A DNA stretch of 64,000 bases from Pyricularia pennisetigena (GCF_004337985.1 NW_021940924.1:660517-724516), one strand, 5' to 3'; positions 43,463 through 54,527 are shown, numbered from the stretch's first letter. Notes: a model not told the origin generated them from the sequence alone. Made by a program: numbers and translations.

Positions 43463-45937
43463 CTAAAATATGTGCGGCCTGGTTATGCCAAAGATCGTCT
43501 TCATTAGCCCGATGTCCTCGAAAAACACGTTGCTGACTTCACCTCGATCACCTGACTTCCCTATTGGCTTGCTGGAATCTACCATATCTGGCTTCCATCG
43601 TCGTTTATTCGGCACCAACGGAGCCAACGGAGGTCGAGGTGGCTCCAGCAGCAGTGCTCTTTCGAAGTCGATCATCATAACACCCTCGGTCTCCGCGTTA
43701 AAAAGCATGTTTGCCCTTCGTACATCCTTATGCGCCACTCCAAGTTGATGCATCGCGCGCAACGACAGTATCGCCTTCCCTTCGAGCTCTCCCTCGCCAC
43801 CACTTGCAATCCCTGTCACATCAAGATTACATCCGCCCCACGACAAGAACGTCATGTGTATTACGTAGACACGGTGATCATAGTAGTATACCCTATTCAT
43901 CAACCGGAGATCGATGGCCCCGAGAAAGACGGGCACATATACACCTTGGATGGGTTGCAGACGTGTGTAAACCGCCGCCTCGTGCTCAAGGTCTTTGACA
44001 AATGCCTGAACCGTGCCCTTGCCGACAAAGGTATAGCCATAGTCAACCAGGCAAACCTTAAATAATACGCCGCGTGCACCTCCATACCCCAGCGGTGTAA
44101 TCCCGTCGTCTAATGTCCGTTTTAGCTGCTTGAAGAGCAGATTGACGAATTCGGTGTGGTCTGTCGGATGACGGAGACAGGCGCGGCTTGGGCCACTATC
44201 GCGGTTGCTGTGAGAGCTGGGCTGCCTGTTGTGTAGTGCCATATTAGGGCATTTTGCGTCGAGTAATCCGCCCTTAACGAGCCCTAACAGACACTTTTGG
44301 GTGCAGTAGGGCCTGTCTTGCTCGTTACTTCCTCCTCCGCTCCCACCCCTCGGCCGTCGAGCTAGAATCCGCTCGCTGCGTCGAGCTCCCTGACCTCCCC
44401 GACCTTGACGCATCCGCCGTTCTGTCGGACTCGGCGTGTCTGGCAAATCCGGTCCTGATTCATCGTCTGAAGATTCTCCAGGCTCTCTATGTTCGTATTC
44501 CTTCTTAGGCTCATCTCCCATATGCCGACGTCTTCTTCTCCGGAGAAGATACGGAGATCGATCGACACCTTGATATGTTTCAGGTTGATAGCCGGGTGAA
44601 CTGTTTGGCGCATGTCGCTCGTCCTCTGGAATCGATCTTAGCGTTGTCTCGAAATCTTCAACCCACGTCTTGAGTTTTTCAGTAGCCTGGTGGCGCTCGT
44701 CTTGCCCGCGCAATCGTTGCTCACCCGGCAGACCCAGCGCCATGAGACTAAAGGCAAGATACTGCCCGACTGCTGTGCACAAGTGAAAATGGCCCGGATG
44801 GGCCAACACTTCAGCATTAGGCTCTGCAAGGTGATAGAGAAGCGTTTCAGGCTCGCGCCAGTCGATCTTTAGAAACACGATCGCCTCGCCCGTCGTCAAT
44901 AGACCATACTCGAGTCCCCCTTCAATCATGTAGTGGTAGGTTTGCGTAATCGCCGCTGCAGTCAGTCTTTCGGCGTGATACTGGAAACGTGCGTCGGGGT
45001 CCACCGACGTCGGGATGGTCTTCCGGTTGACCACTTCCGTGTAAATATTCATCGGGCGTAGACCAAGGCGAAGGTGCGGCGCGGTTAGCTTGTGGGGCGG
45101 TTTGTACTCGGAGATGTAAATCATTGTGCGTCTTTCCGAGCCCGCGTCGTCGGATCGGTAGACGCAGATCTGATCGGGTCGTAGCCGGTTGAGGTCGAGA
45201 CTGTGGTTTGGAGTAGCCGGTGGTGTCGATGGGGTATCACGGTAGACGACTTCCTCTGCAAGATCGCTGATTGCATGTGGATGGTTCTCGAAAATGATTC
45301 CGTTTCCCAGCTCGAACGCGCTCCTAACATCTTCCGCCTGTTTGAGTTGGTCTATAATCGCTTTGACGGGATCCTCGACACTGTTGTGCAAGAAGGACTC
45401 GAGCGTCTTCTCATCAGCTATCCTGTGCAATGAAATCCTTTTTCCTAAGCCGGTGAGGAAGGCTCGATTCTCAAAAACACGGCTATCGACAGGGAAGGTG
45501 TCGTAGATTGTGCCGAATGTTATTCTCTGCTGCTGAACAAAATCGGACCATGGCTGGATATGTGTGGGACACCATTTGCTTCGTGGGTTGGTGATGGGTC
45601 CCTTCGAGGTCAGTTTCCGGTTCCGTTCAATGTTGAAGCTGGAGAAAACCAGATGATGACAGGCAGCGATGTACTCGTCAAGTGTCGTGGGTTGAGTTTG
45701 TTGTTCTGACGCTTCGGCGCGTTGCTGTTCCCTCTTGGCGCGTTGCTGTTCCTTCTCGGCGCGTTGTCGCTCCCGCTGTCCTTTTTTCTCCGCTTCTTCC
45801 GCACGTTGTCGCTCTCTTTCTGCGCGTTGCTGTGCCTCTTGCAGCTGCCTTCTCAGCTCTTCCACGCTCGTCGATCCATCCATGACGCGTAGGGGCATAG
45901 GTCTTGGTGCGGGTTGATTAGGACATAATTGTCGCAA
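43463..45937 (-). CDS. Coiled-coil/PD-(D/E)XK nuclease-like/protein kinase-like fusion protein, right copy
   Basis: Second copy of the 824-residue protein at 2,691-5,165, intact. All proposed catalytic residues (Asp255, Glu277, Lys279, Gln332, His736, Asp738, Asn743, Asp757) are the same. Differences from the left copy are Ser instead of Lys at residue 120, Ala instead of Lys at about 193, and some nine changes in the last 36 residues. The two internal changes both correspond to AAGC in this copy against AAAA in the left copy. See the left copy for domains and reasoning. Confidence 0.85.
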   Translation of the reverse strand: MRQLCPNQPAPRPMPLRVMDGSTSVEELRRQLQEAQQRAERERQRAEEAEKKGQRERQRAEKEQQRAKREQQRAEASEQQTQPTTLDEYIAACHHLVFSSFNIERNRKLTSKGPITNPRSKWCPTHIQPWSDFVQQQRITFGTIYDTFPVDSRVFENRAFLTGLGKRISLHRIADEKTLESFLHNSVEDPVKAIIDQLKQAEDVRSAFELGNGIIFENHPHAISDLAEEVVYRDTPSTPPATPNHSLDLNRLRPDQICVYRSDDAGSERRTMIYISEYKPPHKLTAPHLRLGLRPMNIYTEVVNRKTIPTSVDPDARFQYHAERLTAAAITQTYHYMIEGGLEYGLLTTGEAIVFLKIDWREPETLLYHLAEPNAEVLAHPGHFHLCTAVGQYLAFSLMALGLPGEQRLRGQDERHQATEKLKTWVEDFETTLRSIPEDERHAPNSSPGYQPETYQGVDRSPYLLRRRRRRHMGDEPKKEYEHREPGESSDDESGPDLPDTPSPTERRMRQGRGGQGARRSERILARRPRGGSGGGSNEQDRPYCTQKCLLGLVKGGLLDAKCPNMALHNRQPSSHSNRDSGPSRACLRHPTDHTEFVNLLFKQLKRTLDDGITPLGYGGARGVLFKVCLVDYGYTFVGKGTVQAFVKDLEHEAAVYTRLQPIQGVYVPVFLGAIDLRLMNRVYYYDHRVYVIHMTFLSWGGCNLDVTGIASGGEGELEGKAILSLRAMHQLGVAHKDVRRANMLFNAETEGVMMIDFERALLLEPPRPPLAPLVPNKRRWKPDMVDSSKPIGKSGDRGEVSNVFFEDIGLMKTIFGITRPHIF

Positions 45938-47747
45938 CCCGAATGTTTTGAACTGCGGCGTTGTCTGAGTGGAGCCGTATTACGTACGCATGTTGCGAGG
46001 GGCAACCTGTCCGAAACACCCAAACTAACGAATCGACCGATGCACGGACGTACTCAAGCGTAAAATTAACCAGGGCCTTGGGCCGGGTAAGTGGATCACA
46101 TTTAATCCCATGCTCATCAGCGATTCTTGGCGGCCATAAAACTTCGGCCTTCCATACTCATGCACATCTGCAGGGACCAACTGTGCGGTCGTAATACTTA
46201 ATGGCATTCATAGGCGGTTTGGACGGTGCTTAGCCTGTGTAGGCGATTGGCGATTCAGGGCTTCAGATAACGGCCGGACCACTGATTTAATCGCATACGA
46301 TTGGCTGACCAAGCTCTTAATCCCGCGCACGGCCCTCTACCACCTGGCGCCAAACAATGATGGCTTCCTGGCTGCCCAATTTAATGTACTTCATCACGCG
46401 TTGAAGCAGCAAGTACCACACAATATTATATTAGCTGACCCTGAACGTACTTGACTGCGCATGAACGACGGCGCCTGCTGAGATAATTTTACACCACTTT
46501 TGCCCAGTGCAGGGATTTTCTTGTACGCCCCATCCATAGAACTCCACACCCGCACCGTACAAAAACATAGTGTGACCCATGATTACAGGGCCACCCTCCG
46601 CCTACGGAGCATGGTTCCGGTGGGTCTACCCGGCTCGACCACAGTGATTGCTTCCATGTGTGCTTAGGTAATTTAGTGTGGACTTCCTAGCTTCGCATCC
46701 CAGAGTGGCCGGCGTCTAATGAAAAGTGAATAAAGCAGGAGCATGGGACGAAAATGACGATGGGCGTCCAGGAGCTTTTGGACGAGTTTGGTTCCCAATA
46801 GGTTCCAAGCAGGGTCTGTCTTGGCGCATCCAAATTTTTAGTCTGTTAGTTTGTCTGCTAGAAGTCCAACAGCACGGCGAGTAATCAAATTCTGCGAGAA
46901 AAACCTTCACTTTTATATGTCGCTTTTTCAGTAAGGCTGCAGCGCCTTGACGAGGGAGTGTGTATTCTGGCCCGCTTGCTGCCGACCCAACAGTGCCAGT
47001 GGCAGCAACAGGTGCATATGGCAGGCTCAAATTCCAATTCTGTTTTTTACCAGCACTTTGGGGTGAAGTTAATGCTGACTTTTCTGAGGGGTACTTTTTG
47101 TGACGGGCTCATTCCTATTGGCCTTCACCTCCCATAGAAAGATGTACATCAGAACGCATCGATCCCATCATCACACTGGCGGTGTCTTTTTTACTATAGT
47201 AGGTTAGGACTAAGCTGGACCCTAACAGGTAGGAATATTTGCAGCTCGAGCCACAGAAAACCAATATTGAGGAGCAAGGGGTTCGAGTACTTTCCTCCCA
47301 CTTACCTGTAGCTGGTTGCCTGTGGGCTTCTCGGAATGCTACGTTGGTCGTCCGGGCCGGATGCGTTGTTCCGTGCAGCAAATTAAAAAGCGGTGAATAT
47401 CAGCAGAATGGGGGAGGGTAGATACGGACCAGGCCATTTTAAATCCTTTATTGCGAGGATTGGCGATCAGTAATATGGTGGGGTTTCTTGTCCTTGTGGC
47501 TTGTTGGTTCGCTTGATGGTTGCTCGATAACAAGTTAGGCAACTAGGGTGGGTGGGTACTCACTGGATTCGCTGCCTCGACTAACGCCTCCACCTTGAAT
47601 GGCAGGCAGCTCTGTCGACTTACATCATCCCAGCAAAAAACGGGCCCCTCCTTTCCACAATTCCTGAGCACGGACTACAACAGGTGTGGCATCTTCTTAT
47701 TTTACGCTGACTGTCTGTTTTGTCTATCCTACCCGTAGTTGCCGTAG
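45938..47747. other. Spacer between the divergent genes of the right arm
   Basis: Mirror of 881-2,690; contains the decayed NRNEP-family fragment at about 47,068-47,178 and presumably both promoters. Confidence 0.6.
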
Positions 47748-50519
47748 GTGGACCATTCGTTCTTTCCGTTTCGTGCACATGCCACCATGGAGCAGCACAT
47801 TAGCCCTTTCGACACTCTTGGTTTGGAGTATGGAATTTACTCAAAAGAACAGATCCAAAGCGCCTTCCGAGTGGTATCTTCGATAACTCATGGAGATTCT
47901 CGTAGCGAGAGCACGTCCAATAAGCCAAAATGGCTCACTTTCGAACAAGTGACCAACGCCAAAAACTTACTGCTTGATCTATCGCAAATGGGATCGCAAT
48001 TTACGGAAAATGCAAAAAAGTTCAGCATTTTCCCCCGGACAGTTTTTGTGGAAAGAAAGGACAGAAAGAACCAAATCACATTCATATCCCCCTCAAAGCT
48101 ACAGATCCACGAGTCATTAGCTCTTTGCGATGAATGTCAGGCTATCGTGCATAAAGAAGATCTGCGACGACATCGGCAAATCCACAACATCTACTGTTGC
48201 ACACATTGCAAGGCCGAATTTTCACGACAAGAATATCTGAGCCATCTTACTGTCAATGACCTTGACGAATGCCAAATTTGCTGTAAAGCTGTTACGAAAG
48301 GGGCGTACACCAGGCACCTGGAGCGCACACATGGATGGGCAAAGTGCCCCTTTTGTTCAACACTCTACTCTAGCTTGGACCAGATGCAAGAGCATTTGGG
48401 CGCGACACATCTCATGAGGTGTTGCAGTTCTTGCCCCGAAAGTAACATACACGAGCTGTCAGCCCATGTTTCTGTGGGTCATCAATGCGTGAGCTGCCTT
48501 TGCGGGGCTGAGATTTGCATCGAATCGCTATTGGGTCATTTAGAACGGCAACATTGGTTTTCGGCCTGCTCTAGCGGCGAAGTTTGTATTATGAGCGGTT
48601 ACGACGATCACGATTCTATTTTTGCTCATATCAACAAATCGCACCCCCCAGACCAATGCCCGGTTTGTGAATGTTTTGTTTTTGGGACCGGAACGTTTTG
48701 GGATCATTTATCCCAAGATCATTGCTTTCGGCTTTGCGAAAAATGCAACATTTTGGATTATTATCAAGCGGCAACAGGAGTTCAGTTCAACAAGCGACAA
48801 TCACACCTGGACGAAAACCACCCATGGGAAGAATGTCGCAACTGTCGAGCTGGTATTCAAGCAAGTCAGATGCCAGAACATCTCCAAAATTCCCATGGCT
48901 ATATGGCATGCGATGTTTGCGCCGACGCATGGCCCCCCAATGAATTAGAGGGACATAAGATGCGACAGCACCGTCGCTGCGAAGTTTGCGACATATATGT
49001 TTTAGACGAAAATTACCTCCAGCATTTAGCCACGCACGGAAAAAAGCCTTGCCCGTTATGCGACGAAATCCTTCTCCTAGATGAGTTTCCCCTTCATTTT
49101 TCGATTGAGCACAACGAAACGAATGTTTGCCCTGTGTCCGATTGCAAGACATATCATTCTGAGTCAGGCCTGCAAGTTCATGTTTGCCAGACCCACGGGT
49201 GGAGAAAATGCCGCTTTTGTGACACAACAACTGCTCCTGGACAGCCACTGCGAGACCATGAGCTTAAACACAGCCCCCGGATCTGCCCGATTTGTGACGA
49301 GCAAATTCCTGCAGACGATTTTCGACGACACCAAAAGGCCGAACATCAGATCCAGGAATGCCCCTTCTGCGAAAAGTCAGGGAGCGACCTCCTCCATCAT
49401 ATCCACAATCATCACCCTTTAGCCGAGACAAGCGCGAAAAGTGCAAACCAAAATGACATGGCACTTGGTCTCCGCAAAGGGGCTTGTGAAGCCGATGCTG
49501 GGCTGGTTATACCAAATCCTGGCTCTCAACCAGCGCAAGACAAGCCTTGGGGTATTTACAATCTATTAAACAATGTGCGAGAATCTTCAAAGCAAAGCTT
49601 GTCAGCGCCCTCTCATCCAGCGATCACTTCATCTGCAACCAACAGTGTAGGGACGATTGGAGATATACTGGAAACTCAGAGTCGACAAGGCGTACGTAAC
49701 GCCAGGGCCACAACACCCATCCGTGATCAGGTGAATGTCTCATCGGAAGAGGAAGGGATGAACTTATCATCTCGACAAGTAGGACTACCTGAGGCAGCTC
49801 ACTCTAATCGGCGGTCTGAACGATTACACACATCATCAGGATGTGTAACGAAGCGCAACTTTGCCGAAAGTCATGCCACACCCGCTGGCAAGCGTCGCAA
49901 AAAGGTTGATATAAAGCAACTGGCTACCCACATTGGAAGTGAAGAAACCAAGCTTGGATTTCGTGCCCTTATTCAATCATGTCTTACCAACACAGAAACG
50001 GCCACGCCCGCATTCCCCGCTACACCGGACGCTGCACCGGACCCTTTGCAACTGGCCTCAGAACTTAGCGAAAAAGCGGCAAGCCATGAAAAGGCGATTG
50101 GTATGCATCGGCTGTATCAATACATCAGCCTATTGGAGTTGGCCAAGGTTCTCCATGACTCCAAACATGGACGCATTCGAGTCAGCTCAGATGAATACGA
50201 GGGAATCTTGAGGCTGCAAAACAAGGAAAACAACAAGAGAAACAAAGATAAACTTGCAGACCAAATCAGGCTTGGGCGCAAAATCTGGAAGATTTGCGCC
50301 ATGGACATCGATGAGAAGTACTTAGGGGCACTTCCGTTTCTTGTTGTCGCAGTGAAAACAGAAGATATTCTCAAGGTCACCGACGATATGTTGCCATCTC
50401 TGAATGACTTGCTCTCTCGTTATATCCATTTATGGACGAAGGGAAAGTTGCTGGTCGACTACATCAGGCGGGGTTGTTGTCCCGAGGGTCGAAAGGCGAT
50501 TGAGGATATTCTTTTGTAA
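47748..50519 (+). CDS. J-like domain/tandem C2H2-like zinc-finger protein
   Basis: 923 residues, no introns. The N-terminal 80 residues (SPFDTLGLEYGIYSKEQIQS...) resemble a DnaJ domain in which the HPD motif has become HGD, so Hsp70 stimulation is unlikely. From about residue 126 to 560 there are about 17 fingers of C-x2-C...H-x3-4-H type with short, irregular linkers, for example CDECQAIVHKEDLRRHRQIH and CPFCSTLYSSLDQMQEHLGA followed by TH. Residues about 600-760 are low-complexity; 770-923 are helical. Such arrays bind nucleic acid or protein; the target is unknown. The alternative start at 47,787 removes 13 residues. The gene straddles the window-limited edge of the inverted repeat, so only its 5' third is known to be duplicated. 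It is divergent from the nuclease-kinase gene. Confidence 0.8.
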   Translation: MDHSFFPFRAHATMEQHISPFDTLGLEYGIYSKEQIQSAFRVVSSITHGDSRSESTSNKPKWLTFEQVTNAKNLLLDLSQMGSQFTENAKKFSIFPRTVFVERKDRKNQITFISPSKLQIHESLALCDECQAIVHKEDLRRHRQIHNIYCCTHCKAEFSRQEYLSHLTVNDLDECQICCKAVTKGAYTRHLERTHGWAKCPFCSTLYSSLDQMQEHLGATHLMRCCSSCPESNIHELSAHVSVGHQCVSCLCGAEICIESLLGHLERQHWFSACSSGEVCIMSGYDDHDSIFAHINKSHPPDQCPVCECFVFGTGTFWDHLSQDHCFRLCEKCNILDYYQAATGVQFNKRQSHLDENHPWEECRNCRAGIQASQMPEHLQNSHGYMACDVCADAWPPNELEGHKMRQHRRCEVCDIYVLDENYLQHLATHGKKPCPLCDEILLLDEFPLHFSIEHNETNVCPVSDCKTYHSESGLQVHVCQTHGWRKCRFCDTTTAPGQPLRDHELKHSPRICPICDEQIPADDFRRHQKAEHQIQECPFCEKSGSDLLHHIHNHHPLAETSAKSANQNDMALGLRKGACEADAGLVIPNPGSQPAQDKPWGIYNLLNNVRESSKQSLSAPSHPAITSSATNSVGTIGDILETQSRQGVRNARATTPIRDQVNVSSEEEGMNLSSRQVGLPEAAHSNRRSERLHTSSGCVTKRNFAESHATPAGKRRKKVDIKQLATHIGSEETKLGFRALIQSCLTNTETATPAFPATPDAAPDPLQLASELSEKAASHEKAIGMHRLYQYISLLELAKVLHDSKHGRIRVSSDEYEGILRLQNKENNKRNKDKLADQIRLGRKIWKICAMDIDEKYLGALPFLVVAVKTEDILKVTDDMLPSLNDLLSRYIHLWTKGKLLVDYIRRGCCPEGRKAIEDILL

Positions 50520-50558
50520 GTTCGTTCTGTTTCTCTCTATTTTTTGCAGATAAATATT

Positions 50559-51029
50559 TTAGGTTAGATATGTCCAAAAGAAAATCTCACATTGTAGCCT
50601 TCCAGACTTGGCACGTTGATACTGACCTTTCGGGGTGCGTTTTGTCACGGGCTCGTTCCTATTGACCTTCACTTTTGAAAAGATGGCTAGGGGCAGCATT
50701 CCAATGCCCAACCAGCCGCTGATCACATCGTCAAGTTCGAGAACAATTCTCCTAAGCGCGGCGTCCTCCGGGGCCTGTAAGCTTTCGAGCTTGGCTGCAA
50801 AAACCTTTTCGAGCCAGCTGCCGACTGTTTCCACGTTTTCCAACTCCTGCTGCAGTGTTTTGATGGCCAGGGCCGGGAGGCTGGAGTACCTTCCGCGGCC
50901 GGCCGGCTCAGGCGCGTTAGCGGTGCGCGTGTCGAGAGATACGTGTCCCGACTCGGCCTGGCCCTGCGGCAAAGCCTGCGGCGTGCTCTGCGGGCGCGCG
51001 CGGCGGTTTGAGACCTCTGGTGAGGCCAT
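50559..51029 (-). CDS. Member of a repeated fungal protein family with NRNEP motif
   Basis: 156 residues. Ser/Pro/Gln-rich start (MASPEVSNRRARPQS), then a helical stretch ALAIKTLQQELENVETVGSW and LRRIVLELDDVISGWLGIGM, then the conserved VNRNEPVTKRTPKGQYQ. Decayed pieces of the same C-terminal region occur at 1.5, 20.1, 24.2 and (mirror) 47.1 kb, so the gene is or was multicopy. It may be an ORF of a mobile element, for instance a first ORF of a LINE; no proof. This copy is open. Confidence 0.5.
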   Translation of the reverse strand: MASPEVSNRRARPQSTPQALPQGQAESGHVSLDTRTANAPEPAGRGRYSSLPALAIKTLQQELENVETVGSWLEKVFAAKLESLQAPEDAALRRIVLELDDVISGWLGIGMLPLAIFSKVKVNRNEPVTKRTPKGQYQRAKSGRLQCEIFFWTYLT

Positions 51030-51540
51030 GACGACCGGCGCCCGAAGGGCGAAAATTCTTCAGCTGTTAAGGTTATTGGTGTGTTTGGATGTGAATCGCT
51101 AACAAAGGTGGGTCTGACCCATGAATGGTGGAGGATGCCTGGCCCAGAGTGAGGACAATACCGCCTGTAACCTGCAGCGCCGACCAGCTGAGCATTGACT
51201 CTCCCCAGTAAACCTTAGACGTGGTAGGGCTAGCAGCAAGCTCCTGGGTTGTCCATAATCACGACCAGTACTCTTTCTGTAACGTCAACAGCAACTCAAA
51301 GCGGACCAGGTCACGTAGGTGCTGTTCACGGGACCCAAACTCATCTGAGTCGTCAGAATCGGCCCAGTCGTGATCATCAAACACCAGTCCATCAACATCC
51401 CTCACCAAACTCCTCGTTCACAATCCTCATATTTTAACACTCCACAATCGCGTTTCCGTAGTCCAAGAAGCTCCTCCAAAACCCGCTTCCCGTATTTTTT
51501 GTGAACTACCGCGCAGAGAGTAAGTCGTTCTTATAACTTA
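51030..51540. other. Intergenic region left of the Fot1-like element
   Basis: No gene or RNA recognised. Confidence 0.4.
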
Positions 51541-53417
51541 ACATGGGTGTGCCTGAAGTGGTCAGGGCCCTGAAGTGGTCAGCCGTAGCCCGGCATGACA
51601 AGAGCAACAAAGGAAACAATTCACTTAATATCTCAGCCATTTCGCCGTAAAAATCGATCAAATTGAAGCTATTGATTCGCATGCTGCTCCTGATGCTCCT
51701 GATCCAAAAATGAAGCCAAAAAGTGAATGTCGTGATCCTGATTTTGGCGTTCTTGTAGTGCAGTAGCCTCCAAAGCCGCCCTCCTCCTCTCCACGTCGTT
51801 ACGAGCCGTATATATCTCTGCCATAGTCACAAACCGGTCTTGTTGACTCTTCCTGACTGCTTTACGCGGTACAGGCTTGTATTTCTTGATCTCCTCCGCG
51901 AGGCGTGCGTTTTCGACGGTAAAACTAGCGACCTGGGTAGTCTGAAGGTCCATGCCTTTCGCTATCTTGCGAAAAACAAGAGATAAATCCCGCTGAACCT
52001 CACCAAAATGCTCTTGTATCTGAAACGCGCCTTGAAGAATATCCTGAAGCAATTTTGGGGTATTGAAAACGATAGTATCGCCGTCTTGTTCGATCGGTAA
52101 GAAGCCCACGGGTGGGAAAACGAGTGGTAAATCGGTATCGACTACCTCTTCCGGAGTAAGTGCCCTTTGCGAACCAGGCGGCCAGATCCCGGCTTTTCTG
52201 AAGCCCGCGATCACGTTGCGCTCAGATATTCCTTTGTGGGATGCGTTCTCGTATGCGGTAATGAACCTCTTCTTTTGCTCTGGAGCGATAGTATCCATAC
52301 TGGCGAAAAACCTCGTGTTCTGACGGTAATACTGCTTTACAGGGCCGAAAACCGCTACGTCGAGCGGCTGAGTCAAATGTGAGGAATGGGGAGGTAAATA
52401 TTCGACGATAACGCGGTTGCAATAAGCAGTATACATGAACTCAACTGACGTATGCGTTATATGCTCATCAAGCACCAACAGCCGGTATTCTGACGGGTTT
52501 TCTGGCCTTATTTCCGGTAGATAAACCTCGTTCAACCATCTGAGGGCGATCTCAGATGAACTCCAGCCACTTGGGGTCGAATCGTACTTCCAAGCCGGAA
52601 ATGAAGCCGGAAACCACTGCCCTTGAAGCGTTGCGCCTTTCAATATCACGACCGGAGTCAATCTTTTGCCCGTAGCGGTCACGGCTTCGATCACCGAAGC
52701 CCAAGTCGAATCGTTCGAGCTCTTTACCTCGGCTCTTCGTTGTAGGTGAGATCCGAAGACCGTACCCGCTTCTGTATCGCCTTGTTGAAACCCGTGTTCG
52801 TCCATATTAACGATATTGCGCTGACTGATTGAATACCGATCGATAAAGCCTTGATGCTGGGCTTAAAACTTGTGAATAGCTTCAGCAGTCGTTTCTTCGG
52901 CTCTCGCTCCCTCTAACGAATGCCCAACCTTGGAGCGGATTGAAGGTTGCGCCGTAGGAAGGCCCGCAGCCAACGCCGGCCAAACGGATGATCGCGTCGG
53001 TTCGGAGGAAGCATCAAAGAGGCGAAGTCCCTAATGATTTGGTAGGTCGGCGCCCTCCCTGCATGCTCCTCGTTTTCGATCCAGCCACAGATAAACGATT
53101 CCTGCTCTGGAGACAAGACCTGGTACTGTTCGTGGGCTTGTTACCGGGTAATTCCTTCCTCAACGCGTCGTTTTAGGGTAGATCGCGATACTGACCATCT
53201 TCTGGCGGCTTCTGCCTTAGGCACGCCCGTTTGGACCAGTTTCACGGCCTCTGACAATCGATACTCCAAATCTGACGACATCACGGCGGTTTTTCGGCTT
53301 CAAAATCACGTTGTTGTGGATAACTCTACGCGTTATGTTTGTTGTTGTTACCCGTGTAGCTACGATCGCATACAAATTTGGTGGGGTGCGTGCTGACCAC
53401 TTCAGGCACACCCATGT
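51541..53417 (-). mobile_element. Fot1/pogo-like DNA transposon, 1,877 bp, perfect TIRs
   Basis: Terminal inverted repeats of 25 bp are identical at both ends (51,541-51,565 and 53,393-53,417, starting ACATGGGTGTGCC). They are flanked by TA on both sides (51,539-51,540 and 53,418-53,419). The TGAAGTGGTCAG part of the end is repeated once just inside the left end (51,570-51,582). The size and TA target are those of Fot1-type elements. The ends would still be recognised by a related transposase even though its own gene is dead. Confidence 0.96.
51669..53281 (-). pseudogene. Fot1-like DDE transposase, two stops and one frameshift
   Basis: About 537 codons from the ATG at 53,281. N-terminal psq-type helix-turn-helix (EAAVKLVQTGVPK-like, AARRWSVSRSTLKRR), CENP-B-like helix-turn-helix (LSPEQESFICGWI...), then the DDE domain: NMDEHGFQQGD, LLVLDEHITH (Glu where most have Gly), LPPHSSHLTQPLDVAVFGPV, and a C-terminal coiled coil. 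Lesions: TAA at 53,141-53,143, a 1-bp deletion near 52,945, and TAA at 52,863-52,865. Both stops look like CAA to TAA. The 378-residue ORF at 51,669-52,805 is the intact C-terminal part. Confidence 0.92.
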
Positions 53418-53420
53418 TAG

Positions 53421-53690
53421 TTAGTCGTTAAAGCCCGGTAACACCCCCTCGTCGTCGTTCTTCATCCAAACTTTCATACAGAAAACCCCGCCGAATATAT
53501 CCTTTACGGGCAAGACGTGTATGTTTCGGTGAGTGAGGTCTGCTTGGTTGATACACAGACCATCAATCCAGACTTTCAGGCCCAGCCGACACTCGAATCT
53601 CGACCGCAGGCCCCATAAAGCCGCCTCCAAGTGCTTGTTCACTGCTAAACTCCCCGCGCGACCCACAAACCACACTAAATACCCCATCAA
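53421..53690 (-). pseudogene. HET-domain fragment
   Basis: 89 codons containing LGLKVWIDGLCINQADLTHR, close to the HET-domain signature (W-I-D-A-x-C-I-N-Q). The domain drives incompatibility-associated cell death in fungi. Only this small part is present, between the Fot1-like element end at 53,417 and repeat sequence, so the gene is broken. Confidence 0.7.
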
Positions 53691-54029
53691 TTAGGATAAG
53701 GGTCTTAGAGGAAGCACCCTAGTGGTTGGGGAAAAGCAAGGAACCTTTCATGCAGCTGATGGAAGAGCCTCCTGCATTTCGAATGCTAGTTTGTGGCTGC
53801 ATTGCCCACTGCCAAGACCATTGCTAGGAGAGTAGCAGGCCTTCCGCACGGCATTACATCGTTTATAAGCAACAAATCGCGGGCTTCCAAACATATGGTA
53901 AAACAGGATACAAACTATTTAGCTAAGCGCATGGAGACGTTTTGCATAGTCGGTAACATGATAAGCTCCCTTGGCCCAATCAAGCAGCTACGTAATCCCA
54001 CGTTTCATCAGCTCTACAGAGGTCTGCCC

Positions 54030-54115
54030 ATTTCCGCAGCTTAGAGCAAGACCGCAATCCTATTTGAGGGCCTGGGGCGGCAAACTGCGGAGTTCGACGT
54101 CGCATAGCGACAGAG
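54030..54115 (+). repeat. Dispersed repeat family, copy D
   Basis: Contains AGAGCAAGACCGCAATCC, GAGGGCCTGGGGCGGCAAA and CTGCGGAGTTCGACGTCGC, matching copies B and F. Confidence 0.7.
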
Positions 54116-54527
54116 GGGCTTATGGGGCGGACTAGGCGTGCGCAATAATCACCAATGATCTGCTACTAGTCGCAATGGGTAAACTTGCGTGTAGTTTTTT
54201 CGCTAGTTAAGGATAATTTAAAAGCGGCTTGGCCTGGCCATCTGGCTTGCTTAAGGGCCTGATCTTCTCGTTGTTAGTTTTACTATTACCAATTAGGCGG
54301 TACTTTATCCCTGCAAAATAAATGGGGAAAGGGCTTGGAAGTAAGTACCTTTTTTGCATGGATATCCTATCCCAATAAGGCCTATAGATTTTGGCGGCGA
54401 ATTTGCAATTTTTTTAATAAAAAAAAAATAAAAAACAACAACAACAAAAAATCATATCACGAACGCAAAATCAACTTCAAAAAAAAATTACAAAATTTGG
54501 TCATATTGTTGGCCAAAACACGCTATT

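Larger units (their letters stand above)
43419..48627. repeat. Right arm of the long inverted repeat
   Basis: Reverse-complement partner of 1-5,202. It contains the second copy of the 824-residue nuclease-kinase gene, the 1.8 kb spacer and the 5' part of the zinc-finger gene. The inner end has a short tandem duplication (about 14 bp around 43,437-43,465) that the left arm lacks. Just beyond the end lies a decayed DNA glycosylase gene. The outer part of this arm, past 48,627, presumably has its partner upstream of the window. Confidence 0.97.

Noticed and set aside
43711..44065. Plus-strand ORFs across the nuclease-kinase gene
   Set aside because: Shadow frames of the 824-residue ORF, present identically in the mirror copy.
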